From NCBI GenBank assembly GCA_963277665.1, contig OY728136.1, positions 805,281,123 through 805,345,122 on the forward strand: a stretch of 64,000 nucleotides of DNA, written 5' to 3'. The notes below the pieces were generated by a model, which was given only the letters and a program-made list of their open reading frames with translations, was not told where the DNA came from and made no database searches. The DNA is from Viscum album. Its lineage: Eukaryota; Streptophyta; Magnoliopsida; Santalales; Viscaceae. The position numbers were made by a program, and so were the translations under genes. Below, in pieces: positions 47,770-61,200 of the stretch. How positions within the stretch are numbered: the first letter of the stretch is position 1; the number at the start of each line of letters is the position of its first letter.

Positions 47770-48140
47770 TGTAGTGAGATCCTTTGTGACTATGGAATTA
47801 GTGGTTGAGCCATCAAATGATGTTGTGTTAGGTACCTTGTTTGTTTAATCAGATATTTTTAATGTTTTTTTCAATACGGGGTCTACAGATTGCATTATTT
47901 CTGATGAAATTTTTGGTAAATTGGAAATATCAATTCAAAAAATGATACCAAACCATATTGTTAAAACACCAGGTGAGGAATATTATAGAAAAGATGAATT
48001 ATAAGAATCATTATATTATGGTCTATATAATGAAATTACATTCAATCATTATTTTTGTCCTTAAAAGAGTTTGAGGTCATTCTGGAAATGGATTGGTTTT
48101 TTTATCATGATAAGATTGTCTATAGAGATAAAAATGATGT
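47770..48140 (+). pseudogene. Aspartic protease of the plus-strand element, active site lost
   Basis: GTLFV is followed, after a stop, by FNTGSTDCIISDEIFGKL. The family motif is DTG or DSG, so the catalytic Asp codon is now AAT at 47,873-47,875, one G-to-A change. The downstream FEVILEMDWF-like segment near 48,070-48,100 fits the end of the domain. Frameshifts follow. Confidence 0.65.
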
Positions 48141-48279
48141 TTTTTAGAAATAGTTTAAATTATAATACAAGAAAGAGCCCATTAAATTGATAACTTATGA
48201 TGAATATGAGAAACTATTGAAATATAGATATGAATGTTATCTTTCTCATATTGTTAAAAAAGGAAACTTTTTAGATTAA

Positions 48280-49250
48280 TGGAATGGCAGAGGTAAATAA
48301 ATATCATGATGTGTTTCCAGGTGTGTTACCTCATGTCATACCCAATCATGAAGTTGAATTGACAATTTACATAGTTTCAGATGATAAGATAATTTCAAAA
48401 CCCCCTTTAACGAGTGTCTCAAATAGAGCTTTGGGATTTTAAAAATTAGTTGACTGATTTTCTTAATAAAGGATTCATTCGTCTTATCACTGCACCATGG
48501 GATGATCATGTTTTGTTCGTTAAAAATATAGATGATTCCATGAGACTTTGTATTGATTATAGATCCTTCAATAACATAACTATTAAAAATAAGTTTCTTT
48601 TTCCTCTTATTAATTACATATTTGATCAGCTTCGGGGATCTCAATACTTTTCCAATATTGACTTGATATTCGGATATAATTAGTTGAAGGTGATGGAGGA
48701 TGGAATCCCAAAAATATCTTTTCATACTAGATATGGGCATTATGATTTTTTGTTATGACAATTGGGTTATATAATGAACCTGTTGTATTCATGGTTCTTA
48801 GGAATGTAATATTTTATAAGTTTTTGGATAAGTGTGTGGTTGTGTTTATTTATGAACCTCTACTATATTCTAGAATTAAACATAACTATTAAAATCATCA
48901 ATGGGTTTTTTCGAAAACCATAAATAAAAATAAATTGAATGGAAAATTAAGAAAGTTTGATTTTTGGTTGCAACAAATTTCTTTTATTAGGAACATTATA
49001 AATAATGATAGAATAACAATTGATCCTTCCAAAATGGAAGTGGTTGATGAATGGAATAGACCTACAAATGTTAAATAGATTAATAATTTTTTTGGATGAG
49101 CAGGTTATTACTGACAGTATGTTAAAAAAAATTCACAATTATCTATCCCTCTAAATATGTTAACATGAAAAGGGGATAAATTTATTTGGATAAAAGAAAA
49201 TGATGTTTGTTTTCAAAAACATGATAAGATATAGGTTAATGATTTTGTTC
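48280..49250 (+). pseudogene. Reverse transcriptase of the plus-strand element
   Basis: KYHDVFPGVLPH leads in. The frame 48,450-48,683 reads DFLNKGFIRLITAPWDDHVL, MRLCIDYRSFNNITIKNKF and FSNIDLIFGYN, the palm motifs including the first catalytic Asp (NID). A TAG at 48,681-48,683 ends it where Gln is usual. HTRYGHYDF follows. The second catalytic box near 48,844 reads FIYEPLLYS in place of FIDD plus hydrophobics, so both Asp are changed. The thumb continues to WNRPTNVK near 49,070 with another TAG. Confidence 0.8.
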
Positions 49251-49720
49251 TAGGATTGCCTTCTATAAATGGCAAGTTTTTCATCTATAGTGATGCTTCA
49301 TTGAAGGGACATGGTTTTTTTCAAAGGAATAATGATCATGTAATATCTTTTGATATAAGAAAACTAAAATCTCATGAGTTAAATAATCCCAAACATGATT
49401 TTGAATTGTCAGTTGTACGTTTTTTCATTGAAAAATTAGAGGCATTATTTATACAAAGCCAAATGTAATATATATATAATGACCATAAAATTTTGAAGTA
49501 TATATTCACTAATATGGAATTAAATATGAGGAAGATAATATGGCTTGTATTGATAAATGATTATTATTGCATCATCAATTACCATCCAAGAAATGAAAAC
49601 AAAGTGGAAGATTCCTTGACATTAAAACAACATACATCATTAAACAGGTTGTGTTTGGAACATGATCCGTTGATTAATGATTTGATGAATTTTGAATTAT
49701 ATGATATTGGTGCATGAAAT
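49251..49720 (+). pseudogene. RNase H of the plus-strand element
   Basis: FFIYSDASLKGHGFFQ has the first catalytic Asp, followed by KLKSHELNNPKHDFELSVV with the conserved Glu. After a TAA at 49,466-49,468 the pattern continues with YNDHKILKYIFTN and NYHPRNENKVEDSL. The residues seen are largely those of the Ty3/gypsy RNase H. Confidence 0.75.
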
Positions 49721-49899
49721 ACCTCTTTATTGTTTTCAGTTATAGCTCCATCGTCATTATCAGATAGAGTTAACAATGCATAGAAGGAAGCCTCTGAGCT
49801 ACAAAAAGAGGTAGAAGTGGTTAAAATTTGTATGTATCCAAAATATAACCTTGATAAAGATTGTGTTTTATAATTTTGTAAAAGGTTTTTTGTGCCTTG

Positions 49900-50800
49900 T
49901 GATTCCCAGGGGAAGAATGAATTGTGGTGTGAATCTCATAGTTCTCAATTTTTATTTCAACCCGGTAGTACAATGATATATAGAGACCTTCAAGATTATT
50001 ACTCGTGGGATGGAATGAAAAGGGATATTATATAATATACTATGAAATATTTTATATGATAATAGGTTAAAGTAGAGAGGTAGTTACCAAAGGGGATTAT
50101 TCTTCCATTCACAATGCAATAGTGTAAATGGGGGAATATATCTGTGGAATTCATTATGGAACTACAAAATAATTATCAAGGCAACAATGCAATAACGGTT
50201 ATTTTTGACCGGAAGACTGAATCTGCATGTTTTCATCCTATTTGAGATTCAATGTCTTTGGATCATCTTCTCTATTGTACCTAAAATATTTATTCATGTT
50301 ATATGGATTTCCTCTTTCCATTGTATCAGGCCAAGATCCTAGGTTAACTTCTAACTTTTGGAAGGGACTTCAGAAGTCATTGGGCATAAAAATAAATTTC
50401 AGTAATGATTTTCATCCTCAATCAGATGTCCAGCTAGAATGAACAATTTTGATATTGTATGATACTCTTAAATCTTTATCAATGGATTTCCAGGGAATTT
50501 GGGATCAACATCATTATTTAGTTGAGTATTATTTAAACAATTGTTTTCATTCTAGTATATAGATATCACATTTTGAGGAATTGTTTGGGATGTGGTATAT
50601 AACTCTAGATTTTTGGGATGAAGTTGTAAAAATCATGTTGATGGGACCCTAATTAGTAAATTATGTGGCTGATAAAGTGAATATTATACAGCAACATAGG
50701 AAGAATGATTAGAGTAGGCTGAAAAGTTATGTAGACAACAGGAGGAATGACTTTTTTTTGAGGTAGGTGATCATGTTTTTCATATATTGTCACCATTGAA
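49900..50800 (+). pseudogene. Integrase of the plus-strand element
   Basis: A zinc-binding lead-in reads ESHSSQFLFQPGSTMIYRDL and WDGMKRDI at 49,930-50,030. The core contains LYGFPLSIVSGQDPRLTSNF (50,298-50,357), where the second catalytic Asp position reads Gly. Then comes FHPQSDVQLE, holding the catalytic Glu (ending at TGA 50,440-50,442), and DQHHYLVEYYLNNCFHSSI. Stops and frame changes disrupt the rest. Confidence 0.75.
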
Positions 50801-50947
50801 ATGTGTACAACATTTTTATAAGAAAATAAAGCTATGTTCTTGGTTCATTATACCTTATGAAAATATGGTTAATGTTGGAAAATTCACATACCATGATGAT
50901 TTTCCTCTAGGTTTATCTTAGGTACATTTTTTTCATGTTTTGATGTT

Positions 50948-51183
50948 TAGAATGTATGTGCTTGATTTATATTATGCCTTGAGTCAAGAATTAGTTCAGC
51001 TAGAGGAGAACTGTTCTTATAAAGAGAAACCAGTACAAATTCTTGAATGATGGGATCAAGTATTTTGGAATAAGGAAATCCACCAAGTAATGGTTTGGGG
51101 AAGAAACCACATGTTTGAAGAAGCAACATAGGAATCTGAAAATTCCATGAGGGACAGGTACCCTCACTTGTTTAATAAGTAAA
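50948..51183 (+). pseudogene. Chromodomain at pol C-terminus
   Basis: The frame reads CSYKEKPVQILE, a TGA, then FWNKEIHQVMVWGRNHMFEE, AT, a TAG, ESENSMRDRYPHLF. This is the chromodomain of Tekay/Del-type elements, which is thought to guide insertion to heterochromatin. TAG at 51,128-51,130 replaces a conserved Trp (TGG) of the aromatic cage region. Confidence 0.8.
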
Positions 51184-51207
51184 AACAATTACGAGGGCAC
51201 AATTTCT

Positions 51208-51222
51208 AGAAGGTGGGGATAA
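51208..51222 (+). promoter_or_regulatory. Polypurine tract of the plus-strand element
   Basis: AGAAGGTGGGGATAA lies directly before TTTAACATCCC, the 3' LTR start with T where the canonical TG start has G. It follows the chromodomain by about 25 bases. Confidence 0.75.
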
Positions 51223-53765
51223 TTTAACATCCCATGGTTTTTAAAAAATAAATTTAAATTAATGAAACTTTATTTTATGTATAGAGTTAAAACAATCCCT
51301 TAAATATTATTTTTCGGATTCAATGATTTGAATTTTAAAAAATTGTCATCTACGGTTGTGATTCGTATGTTATTTAGAACATAGTAGAACAATATTAGTT
51401 TTGGTGAAAAATAACATACCCTTATGAATATTAATATGACCTTTATTAATAGTAAATCATAAAAATAATTATATTATCTTCTTGTTATAAGATGATGAGT
51501 TGTCGATTAATTTGTTAAGTTGTTTAAAAATGAGTTATAGATTTAAAATTATTATTTTTAAATATATAATGAATTTATTAAAAAAAATAAATTGATAATA
51601 TTTAAAAAACTATTTTTAAAAAATGGAGCTCCTTTTTTTATTCTACATTGAGAAAATTGGATAGAGTTAATTTTTTGGATTTTTATGGAATTCATGAATG
51701 TTTATGAAATAAAATAATATAAATTGAGATAAATGATAAATACTTGTTTTACTACATCATAGGTGATGAAAGGATGATGTAAAACCACTTGGTGAGAAAT
51801 AATATTAAATTAATACTATTTGGGTAACATGAATCAACACTATTCAATGTTTAGATAAGCAATATTATAATAATGATTAAAATATTATGAAATCCCATCC
51901 TTCCTCCACTATAAATACCACCCTCACTCCCCTCTTCCTCTCACACCTCTCAACATTGATTGTTGTCAGGGATCTACTAAGTCCCCCCAAATCTCTTATA
52001 CAATTTTAAGACCTACCAGGCTCACCAAAAGGCTAAAACCAAAGGCCTTAAAGAGGATCACAAGGATAAGAGATCATGAGTAAAAATTTAATTTTTTTCA
52101 TGTGTTTTCTTTCCATTTCCTTTTTTTCTTTTCCTCTATTCCCATCCAATTATCCTAGATGTATTAAATATCCAGAATCATATATGTTATGTATGGTACC
52201 ATTTTCATGTAAAATATTCATCATCATTCTTCATGTCCTATCCCTCTTATATTAAAAATAAAAACAACGTTTGTGATGTGCCAATTTACCAAAATTGTAG
52301 AAGATGTGCTTCCAATTTCCATTACATCATTGAAATATAATAATATTACAATTTTAATATTAAAATCATAATTTAATATATTTTTAAACTAATTAATGTT
52401 ATGGAATGATCTTATAATCATTCCTTTAAATTATATAATGAAACAAGTTCATGATTATCGAGGAACCACAAAAAATGATCTAAAACAATTATTAATGTTT
52501 TATCTAATTATACATCATCATATATGAATATAATATGATATATGGTATCATTATATATTTTGGAAACACATTAATACTATTAAATTTAACTTTTTTAATT
52601 TCATTTCCATATGACAGGAAATAAAAATAGAAACTGGCCATGAAAATCATGTAAAGAACGCACCCAAAATAATGGAAAAAACAAAATACAAACAATTAAA
52701 GGGTGAAATTATGTGATAAATTAATCATATAAAATATTATAAATATAAATATTTTTTTTATGATATTAATAACACACTTTTATCCTTTATAAAATAGTTT
52801 TAAACATGTTTTAAGTAAGACAAACATGAGGTAATGTAATTCTTAACCCGATTTATATTCTTTGGGTTATCCTTCTACATTATTATTTATGTGGTGAATT
52901 TTTTATATATTATGTTTATTTATGTTTATTTATTTTTATACATATTACATCCACTCTATTAATCCTATGCTCAATTATAATTATTTTTGTAAGGGGTTTT
53001 TCTTTTAAAATCATATTTTGGAAAAAAAATTACAAAATTTAAAGGAAATGTTTTTTTTGAAATTATTCATGTTGTTTTATTATGTTATGGTTCTTGGGAA
53101 TTTTTTATGATGAAGAGTGGAAAATATAACTCCATTAATATTTTCGGTTAAGTTTAATTTTGAGATCGTCTGTATGGTTACTCCTAGTGTAAATGTGATG
53201 GTTACACAAATTGTAATGTAGATGTGAGGGTTACAAATTATAAGCCTCTCGAGAGGTTTATAAGATTATGTAAGTAATGCCCCATTATACCTTTATAGTT
53301 CTATTTATTTTCTATATGTATTGTGGAAATATCATGAAAATATCAATTTTCACAATATAATATTATATGGTAAATACGATTTTCTTCTTTGGAAAATTAT
53401 TTCATAGGTTTCAATAATTTAAAAACTATTGTTTTCTTTCCTTATTTTTATATCCATTACTATGATAATTGTGCTCATCCCATGTTTTTAAATTATTATC
53501 ATATGATATAAGGATTTATAAGACAAATAAGGATTCCATGTTAAATTTTATGAGTATTTTTCAATGAAAACATATTTTATTTGATAGGGTTTATATTTTG
53601 GAAGAATTGGATACTATTTTTGTGTTTTATCCTCTATATAAATGTGGAATGCAATGTGTTTATTATATACCAACTATATAAAACTATAAAATTATAAATA
53701 CCATAAATATTAAAGGAATTTAATTGTTGAATTATATTTAATATTAGTAAATGTAATATTGTCGG
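51223..53765 (+). mobile_element. 3' LTR of the plus-strand chromodomain element
   Basis: It begins TTTAACATCCCATGG and aligns with the 5' LTR along its length. An intact TATA box CTATAAATACC is present at 51,909-51,919, followed by CT-rich sequence. The end is approximate, near ATTGTCG. Divergence between the copies is visibly high, implying an old insertion. Confidence 0.75.
51909..51919 (+). promoter_or_regulatory. TATA box in 3' LTR
   Basis: CTATAAATACC preceded by CCTTCCTCCA and followed by CCCTCACTCCCC, a standard LTR promoter context. The 5' LTR copy has lost the motif. Confidence 0.65.
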
Positions 53766-54103
53766 GTATTTATATGAATGGATTTAGATGGAAGGGGTAT
53801 GTATTTCTATTAAATTGTTAAGTCCACCTCCTATGTCATTGGGGATATAATTCAGAAATTTACTGCATTGTACATCACATGGATTTTTATCATAGTTTCT
53901 CCTACTTCCAAAAATTTTCTAATATTCAAAATGTTTGATAAAAACATAAGTTAACATCTCAGGAATAGATAATTTCTTCCTTTGTGAGATTAAATCTAAT
54001 GAATATATTATGGGAACCCTATATTTAGACTTTTCTAAAAAATTATTCTTCAGTGCTTTTATAAATGTAGTCATATACAATTGATTTTAATGAAGTATCT
54101 GTA
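53766..54103 (-). other. Resumed leader/gag start of the decayed minus-strand element
   Basis: This is the interval between the nested element's 3' LTR and the degenerate PBS. It should hold the leader and gag N-terminus of the outer element. No domain is recognisable by eye. Confidence 0.4.
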
Positions 54104-54115
54104 CTCCTAATACCA
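54104..54115 (-). promoter_or_regulatory. Degenerate primer binding site of decayed minus-strand element
   Basis: The minus strand reads TGGTATTAGGAG, differing from the initiator tRNA-Met PBS by C-to-T and nearby changes. It lies at the expected inner edge of the 5' LTR. Confidence 0.55.
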
Positions 54116-54117
54116 AA

Positions 54118-56944
54118 ATTAACTAAACAATTATATAATACCAATTATAGATATCTTTTATTTATTATATTACTATTACATCACTTTAAAGACTAACACT
54201 ATAATAGTGTTATATAACCATGATTCAAAGGATTAGTTACATAGAAAAATTTTACCAAACAAAAAATTTACAAAATAAAACCCTAAAATTATTTAATTCC
54301 ATCTTGTATAACTTCATAGTGGCTTTTACATTCTACTTAGTACAAGTAATCACCTATGAATATACATCATAGAATGATGTGGGATGAAATATCTGCAAGA
54401 GGATAGATAATAATAACAATCAATTTAAAATAATGAGAATAAGAATCATAACATTATCATATATTCATCATCATAATAATGATAAGAAGAATTATATAAA
54501 GTTAGGGATTGTAGAAATAAATAAAAATGAAACATAAAGTCTTATTGGTAAAATACCAACCATTGTTGAGAACAAAGATAATACCATGTTCATGCATAAC
54601 TTATGTAAATAATACAAACATAATTATTTGGAACAATGATGAAATAATTTTAACTAATATTTCAATATATCTCATGAGATATACTAAATTACCCAATTAA
54701 ATGGATAGCTATATAATTATGGGTACAAATGTCACAATATAACTTTTCCATAACCATTCCACCCCATAGAATGTATAAAAATAAGTTAAATTAAATAACT
54801 CATGGAAAGAAAATGGTTATCATTAGAATTTAATAAATAATTCTTTAATGATTAATCACGGGGATCCCAAAAAAATTTATAACATACTTTTTTTATTATT
54901 CATCAATATTGAGTGAATAAGAAATAATAACAAATGAAGTAAAAGTTTTGTTTTTAAAATGAACCTTAATTTTGGAAAAGAATTGTTTTTGTCATAAAAT
55001 AAAATTTGAAACATTTATATCAAAAAAATTAAAATGGAAGGTAAAATAAATTATTTTAGAGTAATATTATAATAACATCCACACAAAAATTTTGAATGAT
55101 GGAAAAATAACACCATGAAAGGAAATTGGGTTTGCAAATCCACTTACGTTATGTCTGGACGATATATTAACATTAATATCCCGGATAATAAAATTTTATT
55201 AATTAATTAAAAAATAGTAAACCTCATATACATTTATTTCAGTTATTAATATTTTATTAATTTAAATTATTTCCATTATAATGTGTTATAGAGTGTATTT
55301 CCATTATTCCGAGAGTATTTTTCTTCTTCTTTATGATCTGCACCCCTGTAAACACATATGGATGCACATGTAAAAGGATGATAATTTTATAGAACTGAGA
55401 TTATATGTTATTAATTATCTTATATAATATTGAATTATAATATATACCATTTGGTTGAATTTTAGGAGGAAGAATGAATAGATAACTAATTAATGAAAAT
55501 GGTTTAATTTATTTCACAGATTTTACGAACATCACAAACTCATATCATTACATTAAATATCATGTCTATGTATTTATTCTATATCATTATTGAAATTATA
55601 ATAGGTATAATAAAATAATAATAAATAATAATAATATTTTTTTTATACAACATGAAATCAGTAAATTAAAATAAAAACACATATCCATGATGCTAGAAAA
55701 TCAACACATCATGAACAATAATTTCCTTTTTAGAATAAAATGTACGGGATAAAAGGATTGATGTTGAATTTTTATGTAAAAATAAAAAAATTCCAATAAA
55801 TATATGATAATGGATTTAACATTCTACTTGGAGAAAGGGAGGGGAGTATAGATTAATAAAATAAAATAAATTCAAAAAAATTAAAACTAAATAAAATAGG
55901 ATTTTACCTCTTGAATTTTCATCGTTGTGAAGCCCCTTTAAGAAATTAATTTTGGGCTTTTGGTGAGATAAAAGGATCATGGATGTGGGGTACGATATTT
56001 AGACGTGGTTTGGGAAGAAATTGGTTAATATTAAAGGCTTTGGACTTTTGAAAATAAGAATTGGGGAGGGGTGATATTTAGAGTGAAAGATATGGGTTCT
56101 TTTTATCACATTATTCATTATTTTATTATTTTGGTTAAATACTATCCATAGAAAAGAAATTATCACTGAATTTATTAAAATAATGATTAAAAGTTTGATA
56201 TTATGGGTTTATATCATCTATGACTTAATAATTCATGTAATTGTTACATACCGCAAATTACTATATGTTACTATTTACCAATAAAACAACTATTTTAGGA
56301 AAATACAAACAAATAAACAAATCTATTTTTTGATGTTTATATTTAAAAATATTACAAAAAATAACAAATTTTTTTTAGTATGAAAAAAAATTTATTTAAA
56401 ATAATCATTTAACCAAATAAATCAACAATTAAAATATTAACAAATTTTATGAAGCATTGGAAAATTACTTAATGCCTCATTAAATAATATAATAACCACA
56501 AGAAAAAATAAAATTTCTTGAATAAATTAATGAAAATAAATATTCATTTAAATCATTTAATAAAATATAAAATTATAAATATTAACTTATGTTTTATAAA
56601 TATACCAACACATAATTCATAATTTTAATGCATTAATTTACCTATACTATGATATAATTAGATCTTAATTTTATTTATAATGTGGATTAATTTTATTTAT
56701 ACCTTTTTAGGTAAGTTTATTCTTTTATTTTGTTCATTATGATTCCTAATGTCCACATTACTATTCCAATGGTCATGTTACTATTCTATTGGTATAAGGT
56801 TCTTAACGTCTAAAAACGCCTCTTATATAATTCCCTCTTTAGTTATAATGTCTCTATTTTGTTGTGAAAGTGTTTTTATATTATTTATACTATATTAAAT
56901 AAATATAAGAAGGAAAATACATTGATTGAATTATTTTTTTTACA
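54118..56944 (-). mobile_element. 5' LTR of the decayed minus-strand element, about 2.8 kb
   Basis: The right edge on the minus strand starts TGTAAAAAAAA, corresponding to TGTAACAACC in the 3' copy. The segment 55,370-56,944 aligns with 38,222-39,825. The remainder toward 54,118 has no partner in the window because the other LTR is cut. A decayed TATA region is at 56,072-56,082. Confidence 0.7.
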
Positions 56945-58284
56945 TGTACAATTAAATCATATGAAAAATTTGGATGGGTTGATTGATTCACAAAGATTGA
57001 ATGTCTCCCTCATCCCAGGAATCATAAAGATGTATCAATATCTTTTTGAATTCTATTTCTAGGAAAATATGAATAATAATATCACATCATATACCTAATT
57101 TTTTTTATTTCACAATGATTTGGCTGAATGGAAAAATTATGAGGGAATGATTCACCCGTTACTGATACCAACATAGAAATGGGAAAACAACACCATGGAC
57201 ATCATCACTTGTATTAAAACAAATTAAGAATAAATAAATCTATTTGGATTTTGGTGGATAATTTTATAAATAATTCTCAATTCAATTCAATTTGAATGAA
57301 TATTTCTCTTAATCAAAATTTAAGTATTCTTGTTAAAGGGGCGGTGAGGCTTCCTATAACACAACTACGAATTGTCAATAACCAAAATTTTATATTTACC
57401 TCCATATTATGGAAGAGTATAAAATATTTTCTAAATACTCAATGGAACATAAATAATTGTTTTTCACCACCAAACATATGTCAAATTGATTTAGACTATA
57501 TAGGTACAAGAGGGCATGTTTATAGAATGGTTGAGAGACTTTACAAGAGTATATGAATATCATTATCCCCTATTTTAGTTCCTAAAAAATTAACTTTCCC
57601 TCAAGCATCTGAATGGCTTCTTATGAATCCCTTCTTGAGAAGAGATGCAAAAGAGCTATGTTTTGGGATGATGTGGGTGAGTTCGTGATTTTTGAAACTA
57701 AAAAGATAGAGGAAATTGTAGAAAATGACATGAAAATTCATAAACACGTCATGTATTCATAGATATGATAGAGCATATGTGTTTACTATCCTCAATGAGA
57801 TCTGGGGTTTGAGGTAAGATATAAAGTGTTTTTCTATATATATCGAAAAAAGAGAGTAATGATAATTGAAATTATAACTATGATATGTTCTAGTTACATC
57901 GTAGACTTTTTTACTTTCGATCGAATATGTGATATGTACATTCTACTAGAACACCCACATACTTTATCTAAAGTAGAAACAATATTCATAATATCCCTCT
58001 TAATTATGTGTGTAGAAAATTCATCAGATGAAATAAACTCAATGATGTAACAAATGGAAAATAACCACTATTTTGAGGATTAAATTTTTATTATCTTGTA
58101 GTGTAGTGACAATGTTATACAAAAAAATGGAAACTCCTTAATTCAAGGTACTATCATCAAAATCATAAGTACATAGAGGAAACATGGGATCCGATGGATG
58201 TTTTAATGTATATGTACCATAACATGTTTTGACATTAGTATGTAATATGAAATTTAATGGTTTAAATTAATTATTGGTGATGAA
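56945..58284 (+). pseudogene. Integrase and chromodomain end of another chromodomain element
   Basis: The sequence starts abruptly within the zinc-binding lead-in (IPGIIKMYQYL near 57,020), right where the minus-strand element ends. The core follows: NNTMDIITC near 57,190, IWILVDNF near 57,245, then in the open frame 57,296-57,556 IVNNQNFIFTSILWKSI, with the catalytic Asp region changed to NNQN. The tail reads RRCKRAMFWDDVGEF near 57,640, and LSKVETIFIISLL near 57,970 matches the conserved pol C-terminal box. A chromodomain piece YYHQNHKYIEETWDP is at 58,149-58,193. Stops and frameshifts throughout. Confidence 0.75.
58274..58284 (+). promoter_or_regulatory. Polypurine tract before 3' LTR
   Basis: TTGGTGATGAA directly precedes TGTAACAC at 58,285. 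It is nearly identical to the PPT of the minus-strand element at 39,826-39,838. Confidence 0.65.
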
Positions 58285-61200
58285 TGTAACACAATAATAT
58301 TTTAATATAGAAATTATGTTTGATAACATACAAGACACGCCGAACCCAACCTAACCAAACCATTCATTATTATAATTTTTAGATAATTATTATAACATGT
58401 ACATTATATTAGAAGGCATTGATAAGACTTATTTCATTATAAATTATATAAAAATTTATAAATTTATATAATCGTTTTTATAAAATCTTATTAAATAATA
58501 ACTTAAATTGTTGAAGTCATTGTATTCATTAAAATCATGTTTTCCTAAAAAATTGTTCTTATTGGTTTTGGTGTGGAAAAAATAAAAACAATTTCTAGAA
58601 AATTTTTAAATACTAAAAGATAAAAAATATATCATTTATGAGGTCAATATATCCAAATTGTCTTATAGTGTCACTTTTATATATTTATGAAAATTATATT
58701 GTTCAATGAATATTGAGAAATACCAATTATTAATGAAAATTGTATTTTATTATATATTTGTTTCCTAGTAAATTTATATTTTTGATTGGTATTAAATATT
58801 TATTAGTTACGTTTTATGAAAAATAATCATATTATAGTATTTAGGATTGATTTTATACTTGAATTTTTTACACAATCATTTCTATACTTAAAATAAAATT
58901 TTTTTTTAAAAAAATGTTTTTCATTATGTTTTGCGTAATCATATAGTAATTTCTACAACTTCTAGAAATTGGATACTGAAAACATGATTCATATTTTTAG
59001 ACATAGAATTTAAAAAATGGGTAAATTGTTCATGTTTATTTTCATTCATTATAAACATTATTAATAGTAAATAATTTTCACCACGGTATGGGTAAATTGA
59101 TTAATTAATGTTCAAAACAATGTTCTATTAAAAATTTATAATAACACAATAAATTATCCTACTATATCTGTTTATTTCTACCAAGTCTCTCGTATTCTCT
59201 AAAATATTTTAACGTGGTTTTATATTTTGTTAATTTTGACCAATATATTAACTTTTATATTGAAAATAAAAAATTTTCATTCTATTTGTTTTATTATCAC
59301 TTTATTTTTGAAATAGGGATAAATATAGAATATGGTTAGTTATAAAAATATTTTTTGAGTAAAAATTTATTTTTATTGTGGTGATTAGTTTCTTATTTTA
59401 GTTATGAAATAATTAGATAAAATAATAATGAAATGATGACAAAATATTTATTCAATTAATATAAATGATTAATTAAATAGTTTTAAAAATTTCATAAGTC
59501 ATAAAAGATTAATGAATTATTGTGTTACAAGAGTATTTTAGGAAAATAAATCATGTTAGTGATGCATGAAATGATCATATTTGAATTCCTTGGTTTCCAT
59601 GTTCTATACAAAATTGAATAATATGAATATTTCCAGCAACGAAATTTATGTTATCTTAGAATAAATAATTATTTACTAATTGGATTAAATTTTTTTTAAT
59701 CCCTATATTCATCCAATAACTTTTTATAAGTTTTAAAATTTCATCTATAAAATATTTTTGGGACAATTGGTTTTAAATAGAAACTATTTTGACTAATTAT
59801 TTGTAAAAAAAATATTGCTGTCAATATAATTGTCAAAACAGCTTAATGTTGGTTAAAACAAATATATAATTGTATGAATCTATTAAATACATGTAAAAAT
59901 TTCATTATATTATATTAATTTTTCCCATGATCCTCTTAAATTATAAATATTTTAATGTTAAGATTTTTTCCCTTGAAAAATGTTTTATATTAATTTAATA
60001 TTTTAGGTAATTCAAGGAATGTCCATCCCCTCACTAACAAAAGGGAACCTCCTCTTCCCATGTATTCACAATAAATAACCATCTTATTTTTGAAAAAAAA
60101 CTAAATCCCCAATAAAAATCCTTCCACACATTCTATTGGTCATATTATATTCATAATAGAAAATTATGTTTTCTAATGAAGTTGTATAGTCTTTAATATA
60201 ATGTTTTGGTTTTATTTAGTCTTCTAACACCATTAAATCCACATATGAATTTATAAATGATACTATTATATTCTATATATTGATATCTTATTATGATTAC
60301 GTAATTGCTTACATCCATCCCATCTTCCATAAAATTTGAAAATAAATATGCATTTCTGTTTATAGTAGATTGTCACTTTGTGAACTGATATTCATTGTTT
60401 TCCATCACCAACTCTCATGGATAGTTATAATGTTGTATTTAATAAATATATATGTTATTTGTTATATTATTATGATTTTCTAATTGTAAATTATTTTTCA
60501 AATTTCATTCATTGCATCCATATAAATTGGTTCCCAACGTCCATGTGTATGTATGACCTACTGTCTCATTGAATGTTGAAATTAAGTTTTTGTATAAATA
60601 TTTTATAGATGAATGTTTATAAAAAATGAATATATATGATAATAATATCACTTTTAACACTATATAGATGATGAAAATATTATCAATGTAAAAATTCTCA
60701 TACTTTTGATCCAAAACATGAATTTAAAATGAAGTAGTTGTCACCCGAAATTGGGATTTTAAAATTAAATTATTTATAAACCAATTATAAGATGTTATAA
60801 TGAAAATTATATATAGTATTTTATTTATTATCATTTTACGGAATGAATATATAAAAAATCAACATTAATTATATTTTTGTTCTTATAAAATATAAATAAG
60901 GATGATTATTATTATACGAGTTCTCTCTGAATGAAATTTTCTCTTCAAGATATGTCTATTCACTATATAAATCAATTAACATAACCCTTTTAATATATGC
61001 ATAATTTATAAATTTTCTATATACATTAAATAAATGTATAAATAAGTCATTCTCTCTCAATTTTATAGGGTAATACATTTAATAAATTCTTTTATCATAT
61101 TCCATCATTAATCTCAAACACTATTTATGGAAACCGTTATATTCCATGTTCCATTTATGTAACAACCATTCATTGTTTTCATTACCAAATGAATACCTTC

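Larger units (their letters stand above)
43989..53765 (+). mobile_element. Chromodomain Ty3/gypsy element (Tekay/Del-like), complete layout, decayed
   Basis: A 5' LTR of about 2.56 kb, degenerate PBS, gag, protease, RT, RNase H, integrase, chromodomain, PPT and a 3' LTR of about 2.54 kb occur in canonical order on the plus strand. It sits inside gag of the surrounding minus-strand element. Stops occur in every domain, mostly of types expected from cytosine deamination. The outer borders are estimated from LTR alignment. Confidence 0.8.
38222..56944 (-). mobile_element. Decayed chromodomain Ty3/gypsy element (host of two insertions)
   Basis: Minus-strand order: 5' LTR 56,944 to about 54,120, degenerate PBS, leader, gag, RT, RNase H, integrase and chromodomain-like end, PPT, then a 3' LTR. 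The plus-strand element at 43,989-53,765 splits it within gag. The gag-only element interrupts its 3' LTR at 38,221/38,222. The LTRs align from about 38,222 with 55,370 through to the TGTAACA-type edges. All coding parts are broken. Confidence 0.75.

Noticed and set aside
57826..58050. Independent 74-codon small gene
   Set aside because: Its wording matches the conserved C-terminal part of Ty3/gypsy pol in frame order with the preceding integrase fragments.
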